Positions 53,001 through 62,574 of a stretch of DNA of 64,000 nucleotides are shown piece by piece. The translations under genes were made by a program, and so were the position numbers. Source of the stretch: Armigeres subalbatus (Eukaryota; Arthropoda; Insecta; Diptera; Culicidae); assembly GCF_024139115.2 (NCBI RefSeq), contig NC_085140.1:435077260-435141259 (forward strand), written 5' to 3'. Below the pieces are notes generated by a model. The model did not search any database, had not been told where the DNA came from, and worked only from the letters and a program-made list of their open reading frames with translations. Numbering within the stretch: position 1 is the first letter of the stretch; every line of letters begins with the position of its first letter.

Positions 53001-56000
53001 CCCTCCGGGAACCTGTTCCAGAATGACCGTTTCGGTTCATATCCATTAGAGTGGCCCAAGCTTATATGGAAAAAGTGAAAAGTCTGGAATTTCAAACCTT
53101 GCACCCTTAAATGACAGTTTGGGGGTCCCAGAAGCTCCCCTGAAAATTTTAGCTCATTCGGTCCAGTGGTTGGCGTGCGCAAATGGCTCAAAGTTTGTAT
53201 GGGAAAAGTGATCCAAATGTATGCGGAAACGCAACCGTTTCAGTTTTTTGCTTCTAGGTGGCGCTGTAGTCGACGGATTCCTGTTGTGGACAAAATGTAG
53301 AACCTTTTTTATATAAGGAAGCGACTGGTGAAGACCGGATGTAAATCCCTTTGAAATTGGCCAGACGCCAGAAAATTGCGAGATTAAACATCGAACAATA
53401 TCCCGGATGTGTTTTTCTACTAAAAAAAAAAGATCCACCCCTTATTCACCCCCTCCCTCTCTAGCTACACTACTGTACAGAGTACAGAAAGTATTTACCA
53501 ATCGGATAAAAATTCGCGAGATTGCGTGATAATCATGCATTTAATTTCGCACGGCACCGAATACGCCTGCATCGCCGCCGCAATGGTCGGTGGTCGTGGT
53601 ACGTTGCTCTCATTTTAAACACCCCTGGGGGACACGCTCGAAACCCTCGACTTTGGATGCTTATAACTTGGCCAATTTCAAAGGGATTTACATCCGGTCT
53701 TCACCAGTCGCTTCCTTATAAAAAAAGGTTCTACATTTTGTCCACAACAGGAATCCGTCGACTACAGCGCCACCTAGAAGCAAAAAACTGAAACGGTTGC
53801 GTTTCCGCATACATTTGGATCACTTTTCCCATACAAACTTTGAGCCATTTGCGCACGCCAACCACTGGACCGAATGAGCTGGAATTTTCAGGGGAGCTTC
53901 TGGGACCCCCAAACTGTCATTTAAGGGTGCAAGGTTTGAAATTCAGGATTTCATGCATTTTGGGCTAGTCTAATATCCATCCTATGATCTCAACTCAACT
54001 ACATGAATAATATGTTTCAGGAACAATTCCAAGAATTTTGATTCTCACATTGCCAGGGTTTATTCTAAATGAATTTTTGGTCACTTTAGGCCCTCCGAGA
54101 AACTGTTCAAGAATGACCATTCCGGTTGATATTCATCATATGGTCTCAACTACATGGAAAACATGTTTCCAGAACAATTCCAAGAATTTTGATACCCATA
54201 TTGCCAGGGTTTATTCTAAATGAGTTTTTGGCCCCTACGGACCCTCCGGGAACCTATGGAAGGAACAGCAGAACGATCGCGCGATCGGCCGAAATATTGT
54301 GTTGTGCATTGCGCGGCCGGTAATAAAGCTAATCAGTTCGGTGCGTGATTTCTCTTGTTTCGGACAGCAGAACGATCGCGCGATCGGCCGAAGTAGGGGA
54401 AATGTTCCGATCTCCATCTCACTGTACATATATCCATCTCATCGATAAACAAAGAAATACGGCACCAAATTCGTCGCTTTTTTTGTCAACATGCGGGTTC
54501 ACTGCTGAAAAAAATCACAAAAATTATAAACAAACCAAATTCCTTTCCATTGCTTTGTTTTTGATGGGATGGAAATAGGAGCTATGAGATGAAGTGGCAA
54601 ACCGTTCCCCTATTGTGTTCTGCATTGCGCGGCCGGTAATAAGTGTAGCCATCGGACAAGTAAGTGCAGTGCGTGTTTTAGTCGTCGGGAAAGAAATAAA
54701 ATATCTATCTTGTGTTCGGTGGCTCATGCACATGTCGCGCGCGGTCGAAAAAAGCGCGTTCTTCAATAGTTTGATGTAGCCATCGAGTACATGAGTGCTA
54801 CGCTTCCGTGCGGTCGTCCAAAACGCGATACTCCTCAGTTTTCATATGCCACCGGGCGTGGATATTTTAAATTTAAACTCGTATTAGTGTTATTTCCCAT
54901 CCCATAGATCGCATCGCTTACCAAAGTGAATCCAGATAAATTATCCTTTGTAACTTAAATGATATCCTATCCCAAGACAATCGTGGAGATGCAGAGGTAT
55001 ACTCGGTCTCTAGTAGCAACGAGAGTCGGACTAACAATCCTTCCATTCCTATATGACCGCAAGGACGTGGCCGGCGCCGTTATTGACTTTAAATATTTGA
55101 GCTTCCGAAACGTGTACATTGAGAATGGAAAGCTAATTCCAAGGCCCATTCATTGTGTTCTCTGCAGGGAATCAATATTCGAGCAACGCCTAACAATATA
55201 CCCTTTGTCGTCAACAGAGTTTGTTACTGACAAACGCACCTCGCAACAAGCCTTTGTCCGAACCCAATATTTAATTTTTCCGAAAATACGATGCTAAATT
55301 TGTAATCATAGTTAGATTCTCGAATATTTCCATAAAAGCAGAATCTATGGTAGCTTAAAACCGTGATTTGCTGTAAAGATAATGCAAACTAACGGGATGA
55401 AAAGTTAGCATCAAAATTGTCTTCTTTTATGTTGCTGAACAAAAAATCGGATCTTTGTCATTATTATCTCCAACAAAAACAAAGCTTTGTCATTTGTTCT
55501 CTTTTATCGCTTGTTTCGTATGCGCATCCAAGAAAAAATGATTCCTTGGTTCTCTGTACAATTTCGCAAGTTCTAGTCAATCACGGAGTAGCAACTACGA
55601 ATTGTGCGGTCATAATGCTCATGCTCTTAGATCATTTAGCATATATTATATGGCATTGAACTGTGAAAAAATGAAAGTATTTGATCATTCTTAGGAGAAG
55701 TTGTTCAAATTTTGCGTGGGAGGGTCAAAACACACAAACCGTCCTGCAGAACAAATACGGTTATTAATCCAAAAACCCAGATTAATCCACCTAGCGGCGA
55801 TGATGCCTTTCTCGTACATCATAAAATGTACTGAAAAAATCACATAAGAAAGGTCAAAAAAAGCACTTTAGGGGAATAGATCGCATGTTTTCTACCATTT
55901 TGCATGTTTTTGCATTAATTACTATGCATTCCCACCATCCTTCAATTTTTTTTTTTCGATTTTGAAATTTTTTTCCATGGGAAAAACAATAATTTTTCAA

Positions 56001-57218
56001 TAATGTCCGATCGGGCCAATTTTCAATAGTAAACAATGGGACCGCATTCCCCGTCGAATGCAACTTGTTGCGAGTAAATCGGGTAATGCTAAGTTCTAAA
56101 AAGTGTGTCTACAAAATTTGTACACATACATACATACACACACGGACGGAAAGGGGTCCTCGTCAAGGCTGGGGCAGGCGTAGGCACCGCGTCAGCAAGT
56201 CCCTCTGTGTGTTGGCGAATAGACCCTATCGCAGCGAGGTCAATTTGGGGTGCACGCGGCATCATCATTCTTGATACCAGTCGTGCAGAGGGAAGCAGGC
56301 GCGAAGTCGACCCTTCCCACGTTCCGAGGGCGTTGGGCGTGGTAAGGCCACCTGGAAAGCCGGCAATGCGCTGGCACGATACCATGGTGTTCTTCTAAAA
56401 AAGCGAGTTACGATGTTCGGTGCTGCAAGGACATGCAGCTAACCTCGAGGGTGCGTTGTGCACTGGCCCCCCTTTAAAGCATTACTTTCTGGTTGTACCG
56501 AAGGGACTATGAGCTTGGCGGCAATGGAAGCGGTTTAGCGGGTCGGCGATGTCCTGCCTCCCTCGTTTGCTGTTGGAGGTGGTCCCTAACCCCGCACTTC
56601 CTGGACAACCTAGGATGTCTGTTGAGCAGATTCCCCTTCCATTGCTTAGGAAGAAAAAAAACACACACACACATACATACGCACATACAGACATCACCCC
56701 GATTCGTCGAACTGAGTCGATCGGTATATAATACTATGGGTCTCCGGGCCTTCTAACAAAAGTTGTTTTTTGGAGTAGTCCTATAGCCTTTCGGTACAAC
56801 TTTGTTGTAGGAGAAAGGCAAAAATAAATCACAACACAACGATCATTTGTCTAGAGAGGATCTATACCAAAAATACGCTAGAACAAAATTAACTTTGGTT
56901 TTCGATGAAACAGGTGTGAAACAGTGTGCAATAATAATCAATTGCAGTATACAAGAACATTTTAATTTGGGTTACATTTTATGTAAAATAGCAACATTAA
57001 CACCATCTTAGTCGGCCATTCAATGAACACAAATTACCTATAAAAATCACTTTCTGCAAGCTACGCACCTGATAGATGGCACCGGATATCCCCAGCACCG
57101 ACGAAACAATGCAAACCACTATGTACCCGTCGGTGTTGAACTCGGACATAAGCTTCACTGCCGGTGGCGATCGTATTCGATTGTGGCAGCAGAATGTTTG
57201 TATCGTGGGATCTGCCAT
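50074..57218 (-). CDS. GPR143: GPR143 (ocular albinism type 1)-like G-protein-coupled receptor
   Basis: Minus strand, five exons: 57218-57069, 51294-50873, 50805-50478, 50407-50300, 50238-50074; all introns GT..AG; 390 aa versus about 404 in human. The start MADPTIQTFCCHNR parallels the vertebrate TFCC opening. Helices are recognisable: YIVVCIVSSVLGISGAIYQ, SIIVWLAVADLCASLGVFLR, FCAVSSAWIQYFYMCTWLWT, TYHLYVWSISAVLTATGLTV, NYITTYGPMVAVMVVNPVLY, FSLINFVFYVCWLPNLINGV, AITNPLQAFLNSLVYQRW. In vertebrates GPR143 sits in melanosome/endolysosomal membranes and couples to Gi (family knowledge); the insect role is unknown to me. The last exon is read in the phase set by donor ACG|GTTTTT, giving SEATPLLQSQ and ending SCSMV. 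This tail is the weakest part, since another frame through the exon is also open. Confidence 0.88.
52060..52310 (-). repeat. satellite units, reverse orientation
   Basis: GGTTCCCGTGGGGCCTAAAG, CCACAAACTCATTC and AATATGGGTATCATAATTCT are the complement of words in the units at 52745-54257 (GGGTTTATTCTAAATGAGTT, GATACCCATATTGCC, CCCTCCGGGAACC). About 1.5 degenerate units, oriented opposite to the main block. Confidence 0.65.
52490..52600 (+). repeat. GTGACAAAA-CGGG short tandem repeat
   Basis: The words GGGTCAAAAACGTGACAAAA, GATAAAATCGGGTCAAAAAT, GTGATAAAGTCGG and GTGACAAAATCGGGTCAACA follow one another, about five degenerate units of 20-27 bases. Confidence 0.6.
52604..52718 (+). repeat. CACTTCTC pyrimidine microsatellite
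   Basis: About 115 bases of nearly pure C/T/A on the plus strand with CACTT(C/T)TC and TCACTTCTCACT units. Degenerate simple sequence. Confidence 0.75.
52745..54257 (+). repeat. ~152-bp satellite units, interrupted by foldback element
   Basis: GGTTGATATCCATCCTATGG at about 52880 and GGTTCATATCCAT at 53034 are about 152 apart. After the foldback the units resume (ATATCCATCCTATGATCTCA at 53983; GGTTGATATTCATCATATGG at 54123). Each unit contains TTCCAAGAATTTTGAT, ATTGCCAGGGTTTATTCTAA and CCCTCCGGGAACC. Four to five units in all, 75-85% alike by eye. Confidence 0.75.
53047..53982. mobile_element. 936-bp foldback element, hAT-like 8-bp duplication
   Basis: Arms of about 310 bases (53050-53365 and 53668-53980) are near-perfect reverse complements, for example TGACAGTTTGGGGGTCCCAG on the left and CTGGGACCCCCAAACTGTCA on the right. 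Outer ends are TAGAGTGGCCCAA and TTGGGCTAGTCTA. ATATCCAT flanks both sides (53039-53046, 53983-53990). It sits in the middle of a satellite unit that continues across it. The 300-base loop contains GCACGGCACCGAATACGCCT and GGTCGTGGTACGTTGCTCTC but no transposase. Confidence 0.88.
54258..54660. repeat. direct repeat with GATCGCGCGATC palindrome
   Basis: CAGCAGAACGATCGCGCGAT then CGGCCGAA occurs at 54267 and 54366. The following TATTGTGTT(G/C)TGCATTGCGC then GGCCGGTAATAA occurs at 54292 and 54611, the second displaced by the MITE at 54396. The unit is therefore a tandem duplication of about 100 bases. Confidence 0.8.
54396..54610. mobile_element. 215-bp MITE with TA duplication and visible empty site
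   Basis: Ends GGGGAA and TTCCCC, with further inverted words (CTCCATCTCA / TGAGATGAAG). TA at 54394-54395 and 54611-54612. Removing the element and one TA gives CCGAAGTATTGTGTTCTG, which matches the uninterrupted sister repeat CCGAAATATTGTGTTGTG at 54287. That is direct evidence of insertion at TA, the Tc1/mariner pattern. Confidence 0.88.
55164..55549. mobile_element. MITE family TTCTCW, copy 1
   Basis: Ends GCAGGGAATCA and TGATTCCTTGG (inverted), flanked by TTCTCT on both sides (55158-55163, 55550-55555). Interior matches copy 2 at 59617-60012 for most of its length (CAATATTCGAGCAACGCCTA, TTCCGAAAATACGATGCTAA, GTTAGATTCTCGAATATTTC, ACGGGATGAAAAGTTAGCAT). No ORF of substance. Confidence 0.82.
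56000..56830 (+). repeat. dispersed repeat copy B, split by an insertion
   Basis: Left part 56000-56145 (CCAATTTTCAATAG, CCCCGTCGAATG, AACTTGTTGCGAGTAAATCG, TACATACATACACACAC) and right part 56660-56830 (ACATACAGACATCACCCCGA, GTCGATCGGTATATAATACT, TCTCCGGGCCTTCTA) together match the reverse complement of 15580-15835. The CA-rich microsatellite in the middle received the insertion at 56146-56659. Confidence 0.7.
56146..56659 (+). mobile_element. probable 5'-truncated LINE 3' end
   Basis: GC-rich block ending in an A-run (GGAAGAAAAAAAACACAC), inserted in the CA tract of the dispersed repeat. The first 250 bases hold one open frame (RAEGSRREVDPSHVPRALGV, KPAMRWHDTMVFF then stop), which reads like the C-terminus of a LINE ORF2 followed by a 3' UTR. 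CA-repeat flanks hide the target duplication. The clade is not certain (LOA-type is a guess). Confidence 0.45.
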
Positions 57219-58725
57219 TGTACGTCCTCACACTCTATCCCGTACGTGTAGGTAGTCAAGACACGGTCTATTTTCTTCACATCCACTCCAGGGCAATGAC
57301 CTTAGGCACACAGTGACACAGACACTAGCTTCCGTGATCCATTACATTATCCAGGCGGAAGTCACAAAACCATAACTAGCGATCGCCCGATCCATCGGTA
57401 ACTGCTGCATTTCATCTAAACTTTGGTTCTAATCCGTTCGTTCGTCAATTCAATCCGGCTGCAATCGACGAATTCTTCTTGATGGTAGCACTGAAATCTT
57501 CACTCACAGCTTATCATCAGGAGATTTTGCCTGCCCAGGCTAACAGTCCAACGATTCATCTCAGCGCACTTATCGCTGTTAATTCCCACAATACCCACCA
57601 AAAAAATTAACACTGATCAAACACATCTTCCTGCTCCACGCGTACGGAACGCTTCGGAAGCCCCATTAATTGTGTGCTTCTTATCTCGCTCGGAGCTATA
57701 AGGGAGACCACACTCACTGTTCCATCAGAAGTCGCGCGTTCACGGCGTCGATAAACATGTGCCACCCACTGCGGCAGGTATCGAAGTCACTGCCTTCAGG
57801 TCCAATATCTCACGTTTTCTGACTCACGACTAAGCTGAACCGATTACTAAGCCGAGACGATCCTAAATCTGCACTGTTTATTGCCGGCAACGACGAGCAC
57901 TTGTGCATCTATCAACGACGTGACGCCGCATACCCACCGGCGATCACTGATAAGACAATTTTCGTGTTTTGTTTTTGCCTCCATAATCGAGTCTCATGAC
58001 ATTGAATAGGAAATGAAAATACAGTGCATTTAAACACTGATAACGTTCCGCTACTACTTTTATTAATGTGTACTATTGAGCTAGCAATTTGTTGCGGATG
58101 GTCGTCGTCGTCGTCATTGATCTTCCTGAACCGCTTCGACGCGTGGTTCGATGACGACAGAAGACAGGACAGGAATCGAATCAGACCATGTGGTCGTCAG
58201 ACGTGAAGGCACAACCAACCGGTTAATTCTCATCCCTACTCCTACTACAACAGCACTACTCGGCAAACTATTGCCTAGTGATGCATGCCCGTTGGTATGC
58301 GTTGTCTGTGGGAAAACACGTGAAGCCGCAAAAGTGCGGTTAAGGCTCTTCGAAACAAAGTGCTTCCACATGCATTGAGCCGTTCCTTTTTTTTGTGGGT
58401 TCAGGCAGTAGAGAGAATGATGCATTATCATCCAATTTGGTTAGAGTGAACTTTTGTCACATTCTATATTTCCGGTTTGCTACTTTGGTAAGAACAATTC
58501 AGCATACACGCTCAATTAAAGCATTTTGAATTAACGCATAATTTCTGAAAAATCAACAAACACAATATATTACAACAATTAATGTAAAATAAAAAAACAA
58601 GAAAAATACACGATTTTGCAAAAACCGCAAAATTTTGCGCATAGGTAAAGTCTAAAGAGCCTTCTCCAGAGAGTAATCCACGTACAGAAGAAATAATATG
58701 TTCTAACAACAAAACAAATGAATTG
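57219..58725. other. upstream region of GPR143, no second gene supported
   Basis: About 1.5 kb of more balanced composition just upstream of GPR143 (57219-57960), likely promoter and 5' UTR. An upstream non-coding exon is possible but cannot be placed. A 105-codon minus-strand frame at 58114-58431 has no recognisable motif and I leave it uncalled. Confidence 0.4.
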
Positions 58726-58890
58726 TTATGAAATTCGATAATTTTTGTGTAAAATGCCTAGACATTCTGAATCAACAATTTGACGCCACACTACACGGTT
58801 CGAGGCCACATCTCCCCATCCCCGGTTGCGCCTCACGCTCGTGAAGACGTTCTGTACCTGGTCAACCCACCTTGCTCGCTGTGCTTCCTT
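58726..58890 (-). mobile_element. RTE-like LINE 3' scrap
   Basis: Minus strand: AQRARWVDQVQNVFTSVRRN, RGWGDVASNRVVWRQIVDSE, clearly matching [20 protein letters not shown] and [20 protein letters not shown] of the fragment at 45790. It is 5'-truncated just inside this block. Confidence 0.8.
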
Positions 58891-58984
58891 TTTATAGAGG
58901 AATGAAGGCAAATCTGCAAACAGACATCTGAAATTATCACTCAGGGAGTGGGGTTCACAGATGGCAGACCCACAAAACCCACCC

Positions 58985-59165
58985 AAGTAGCGGAAGCTTA
59001 CTTGAGTTATCCTCTCTGCTAATACCCTGGTCCCCCAGGAACTGCCTCATAGCATTACTTCTGGGGGATGGGCAGTACTTAATGTACTCGCTCATTCACG
59101 CTTACACAGGCACTCATCCCATATGAGGCTTACTTGGGTGCTCTCTCTAACATACCCTCTGACAC
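58985..59165 (+). repeat. repeat related to 35815-36010
   Basis: CCCCCAGGAACTGCCTC, ATTACTTCTGGGGGATGGGC, AGTACTTAATGTACTCGCTC and GAG(G)CTTACTTGGGTGCTCTC occur here in the same order as in the insertion inside the Jockey ORF. This is the left part of that repeat only. Confidence 0.7.
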
Positions 59166-59289
59166 ACCATGACACTCTTTTTGACGCACCATATGAGTCT
59201 TGGATGCAAGCTGCAGGCAATCTGAGTGGTTTCAGTCGAAAATGCGTTGCACTTCTCCACCGCTTGGTACATCCTCTGGATAAGGGTAT

Positions 59290-59610
59290 CCGGGGTGAGT
59301 CTTGACCTCAAACATCTAGCATTGCTCTTCTTTCGACGTCGAAACGAGGACATACGAACAGTATGTGTTCTCCAGTTTCATCAACACCGCGGTCAGTTCT
59401 ACGTCGGGAATCGACTCCCCGTAGACCTCTAAGGTTAAGTCCATAATACCGGGCCCAGTATTGAACCTTAATTGCGGAACTCCTGCGGTAATAGGAACGG
59501 TTCTCTGACCGGCATCGGCAGGCTTTGGAATTTTCACTCATATGAATAAAAATCGAGGATTGATCCAAACAGCGAAGTGCAATTTTTCCATGTTCTCCTT
59601 TGAGCAAGTG
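59290..59610 (-). pseudogene. R1-clade LINE C-terminal fragment
   Basis: Minus strand: LLKGEHGKIALRCLDQS, then DETGEHILFVCPRFDVERRA, the CCHC-like end of R1-type ORF2, continuing in another frame as YQAVEKCNAFSTETTQIACS. The 5' side is cut by the MITE at 59617. It may be the tail of the R1 copy at 60650-62500 (same strand), with about 1 kb of coding missing between them. Confidence 0.6.
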
Positions 59611-59616
59611 TTCTCA

Positions 59617-60012
59617 CCAGGGAATCAATATTCGAGCAACGCCTAACAATATACCCCTTGTCGTCAACAGAGATTGTTACTGACAAACGCAAATCGCAAC
59701 AAGCCTTTGTCAGAACCCAAACACAATATGACAAGAATCATTTGGCTTGCATGCTCTGATATTTCCGAAAATACGATGCTAATTTTGTAATCATAGTTAG
59801 ATTCTCGAATATTTCTATAAAAGCAGAATCTATGGTACCTTTAAATCGAGATTTGCTATAAAGATAATGCAAAATAACGGGATGAAAGGTTAGCATCAAA
59901 ATTGTCTTCTTTTTTGTTGCTAACAAATAATTTCGGACAAAAACAAAGCTTTGTCGTTGGTTCTCTTTTGTCGCTTGTTTCGTATGCGCATTAAAAAAAA
60001 ATGATTCCCTGG
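59617..60012. mobile_element. MITE family TTCTCW, copy 2
   Basis: Ends CCAGGGAATCA and TGATTCCCTGG, exact complements, flanked by TTCTCA on both sides (59611-59616, 60013-60018). Same interior as 55164-55549 with small indels; for example an extra segment near 59710-59760 and a missing one near 59935. It interrupts the R1 fragment. Confidence 0.85.
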
Positions 60013-60139
60013 TTCTCACACAATATTTTATACGGATAGAAAGACGGGCGATAAACACGCGAGCGCCGGCATTCCGGATAATTTACTTTTGGGCATTCAA
60101 ATTCTCCACCACGCCACTTCTCCTGATAAGTTTTAAAAG

Positions 60140-60228
60140 CATACTCACAAAAATGTAAGTCCGCGGCGGGATTCGAACCCAAAACAATTTCAAAATGTGT
60201 AGAGCGCCCACTATAACCCCACCACCAC
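60140..60228 (-). mobile_element. tRNA-like pseudogene or SINE head
   Basis: Minus strand: GGTGGGGTTATAGTGGGCGC (A-box region) and GGGTTCGAATCCCGCCGCGG (B box GGTTCGAATCC) about 40 bases apart. An intact cloverleaf is not evident. It lies between the two R1 pieces. Confidence 0.45.
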
Positions 60229-60280
60229 ACGAACCGATTGAAAGCAAATAGAAAAACTGCTGTATTAAACCTACTTCTTA

Positions 60281-60442
60281 GGGGCCGTACACATATTATG
60301 TAAGCACTTTGGGGGGGGGTTGCTCTGTCGTTCTCTTACGCACCATATAAATAAACAATCATTTGTATGAAAAAAATCTTACGTAGGGGCAGGGGGGTCG
60401 AAAATCCTTGAAAAATTGCATACCTAATATGTGTACGACCCC
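60281..60442. mobile_element. 162-bp MITE with TTA duplication
   Basis: Ends GGGGCCGTACACATATTATG and TAATATGTGTACGACCCC, flanked by TTA at 60278-60280 and 60443-60445 (Harbinger-type 3-bp target). Interior: a nine-G run, GTCGTTCTCTTACGC, AATCATTTGTATG and AAATCTTACGTAGG. The same interior words occur at 62985-63142. Confidence 0.78.
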
Positions 60443-60854
60443 TTATGGTGGCGCATCGTCGTATGCAATCAGTTTTGAGAAGCAAAGTAAGCAGCATTTG
60501 ATTTTCGCGAAACATGGGAAGAGGGATAACAATTTTTCGCACCATCGCTTGTGCCGGAGTTTATCGCACTGTAATTTATCCGGATGAAATGGATGGTGGA
60601 GCGATCTGTTGTCCCGTGAGTGAGTGAGAAATCCGAACCCTGGGCATCGGTCTCTTATAATAGTTCACGGTTCTGGAAATAGCTTTCCAAATTTCGGTAC
60701 AGGCCCACCGGCAGGCTTAGCTGGTGTATCGAGAGCATCCCAGTGTTTGCGCTGTTGAATGCGTTCTTCACATCAAGTGTCACTAACGCACAGTATCGAA
60801 TACCACGCCTTTTCTGTTGGATCACTATCTCGGCGGTCTTTACTACCGAGTTAA

Positions 60855-61076
60855 GGACACTCCTCACGGAATCCAAGTTTCAAAGTGCTCGCGTTTTCGG
60901 GGGCACACCACTCGATACGGAGGCGGCGCACAACTGTCATTTTTGTTGATTTAGCTTTGCTGCGTCGCAGCATGCGTGAAATAATAAAAAATGACAATTG
61001 TGTGTTGCTTTTGTATCGAGTAATGTGCCCCCGAAAACGCGAGCACTTTGAAAATTGTATTCCGTGAGGAGTAACC
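60855..61076. mobile_element. 222-bp hairpin element, TTAA duplication, inside R1 RT
   Basis: Arms of about 100 bases are near-perfect complements: left ACTCCTCACGGAAT, AAAGTGCTCGCGTTTTCGGG, AACTGTCATTTTT; right AAAAATGACAATTG, CCCGAAAACGCGAGCACTTT, ATTCCGTGAGGAGT. TTAA flanks both sides (60851-60854, 61077-61080), the piggyBac-type target. Taking out the element and one TTAA rejoins the R1 frame as DAVNSVVKTAEIV, which proves the insertion. Confidence 0.9.
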
Positions 61077-62042
61077 TTAACAGCGTCCAAAGTGAACTTA
61101 CCCTTGCAAAAACCGAACTGATTGCTTGACAGGCCGTTCTTACCCTCTGAGCCTGTTTAGGATGATCCTCTCTATCAACTTGCTCGTCGTGTCAATAAGA
61201 CAGATTGGTTTATGCACCGATGCATCGCGATGGGTCGCCCGGCGGCTTCCCGGCCTTCGGCAACAACACCAATTTCTGCCTTTTTCATCTATCGGGGACT
61301 CTACACTCATCTAGGCATCTCTGCATAGCTAGCCTGACCCTTTTAGGGTTTGCTATGATTGCAGCCTGGAGAGCGCTGTTCGGAACTCCATCAGACCCTG
61401 GAGCAAGCCCTGGAGCTTTGTTCGTTAGCAGAGCCACCGCGAGTATCTCTTCGTTCGTCACCGCACCCATATTGCCTTGCGGTGCAGGAGTCCAGGGACT
61501 TGTGGCTCGGTATAATCCTCGCCAACCTATCCGGGGACCGTTCGGGGGGTGAAGAGCTCCCTTTGGTCTTGACCATCACTATCCTGTAGGCGTTACCCTA
61601 CGAATTTGCGTTGGCTCCTTCACATAGGTTGTCGAAACATGCTCTCTTACTGCTGGAAAGGCCAGTTTCGCAGCTCGAAACACTTCGCTGCGGTCCCCTC
61701 GTTCATCATCGGTGTGGGCACGTTGCATCCTTCGTCTAGGCTTGAGGCAGGTTGAACGAAGGGCCATTTCTCGGCATGGTGGTGTCACACGCGCGTGATA
61801 GGACAGCTACCAACGCATCCCCGCTTAGACCTTCAGTGTTGGCTTCCAGTTCCAGTGCCGCGGAAACTTCGCTGTCGAAGCGATTGGTTCTCCACTCACG
61901 GACCTGACAGGGATCCCCGGACCTCGGATGTTGCACGCCACAGTTGATCTTAAAGCGAATTGCTATATGATCACTATGGGTATAACCGTCGTCCACCCTC
62001 CAGTCTAAGTCTGGTGCCAGACCAGGACTGACAAACGTTACG

Positions 62043-62462
62043 TCAATCCATGACTCGACCCCGTTTCTTCAGAACGTGCACTGCGTCGAGCTTCGCTAGC
62101 GCCTCTAGTAACGCTTGACCCCTTCGATTGGTGCAGCGACTGCCCTCCACTGCCCAAGCATTCAAATCTCCTGCTATGACGACCGGCTTACGACCCACTA
62201 GGTCAGAAGATAGCCTATCGATCATCTGGTTGAACTGTTCTAATGGCCACCTTGGTGGGGCATAGCAGCTACAATAGAACACACCATTGATCTTGACTAT
62301 CGCAATCTCAACAGAGGAGTGTACTACCTCTTGGATCGGGTACCGTCCCGTCGTGCAAATAGCCGCCATCCTAGACCCGTCCGCCACCCAATTGCCGTTA
62401 TCGACAGGGACGTTGTACAGGTCGGACAGGAGGGCGACATCGGTCCTCGACTCCGAGACCAA
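62043..62462 (-). pseudogene. R1-type endonuclease fragment
   Basis: 139 codons: the catalytic-type GDLNAWAVEGSRCTNRRGQA is preserved apart from a missing residue compared with the usual AVEWGS. A shift near 62090 (VLKKRGRVMD, where GRESWID is expected) separates it from the following DH block at 61990. Confidence 0.72.
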
Positions 62463-62574
62463 CTGCCACAGCAGCTGCCAGTCGTTGCAAGCACGCTAAC
62501 TTTCTCAAAGGCAACGTGCTTGCACCAAGTGGTGCCTCGCCAAATATCAATGGCTGGCCCCGTCAATTTAGAGT

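Larger units (their letters stand above)
51295..57068. other. GPR143 intron 1, 5.8 kb, satellite and MITEs
   Basis: Donor CAG|GTGCGT, acceptor TTATTCCAG. Other introns of the gene are 61-70 bases. It contains the ~152-bp satellite, the 936-bp foldback, the TA-flanked MITE, one copy of the TTCTCW MITE and the split dispersed repeat near 56 kb. Confidence 0.8.
60650..62500 (-). mobile_element. R1-clade LINE, fragmentary
   Basis: Minus strand. Endonuclease 62462-62043 (ESRTDVALLSDLYNVP, SCYAPPRWPLEQFNQMIDRL, VVIAGDLNAWAVEGSRCTNR) and 61996-61736 (HSDHIAIRFKINCG). Linker 61700-61560. RT 61470-61285 (TNKAPGLAPGSDGVPNSALQ) and, after the hairpin insertion, 60850-60655 (LNSVVKTAEIVIQQKRRGIR, LVTLDVKNAFNSANTGML). 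Several shifts and stops; the catalytic ADD box and everything beyond it are missing. R1 elements often target rDNA, but no rDNA is visible here. Confidence 0.78.

Noticed and set aside
58114..58431. 105-codon minus-strand frame upstream of GPR143
   Set aside because: No motif and no splice signals linking it to GPR143; it could be 5' flanking sequence. Left uncalled.
27405..62500. Endogenous viral element
   Set aside because: All reverse-transcriptase-bearing regions match non-LTR retrotransposon ORFs (AP endonuclease plus RT, no protease, LTRs or envelope), and I saw no flavivirus- or rhabdovirus-like protein.
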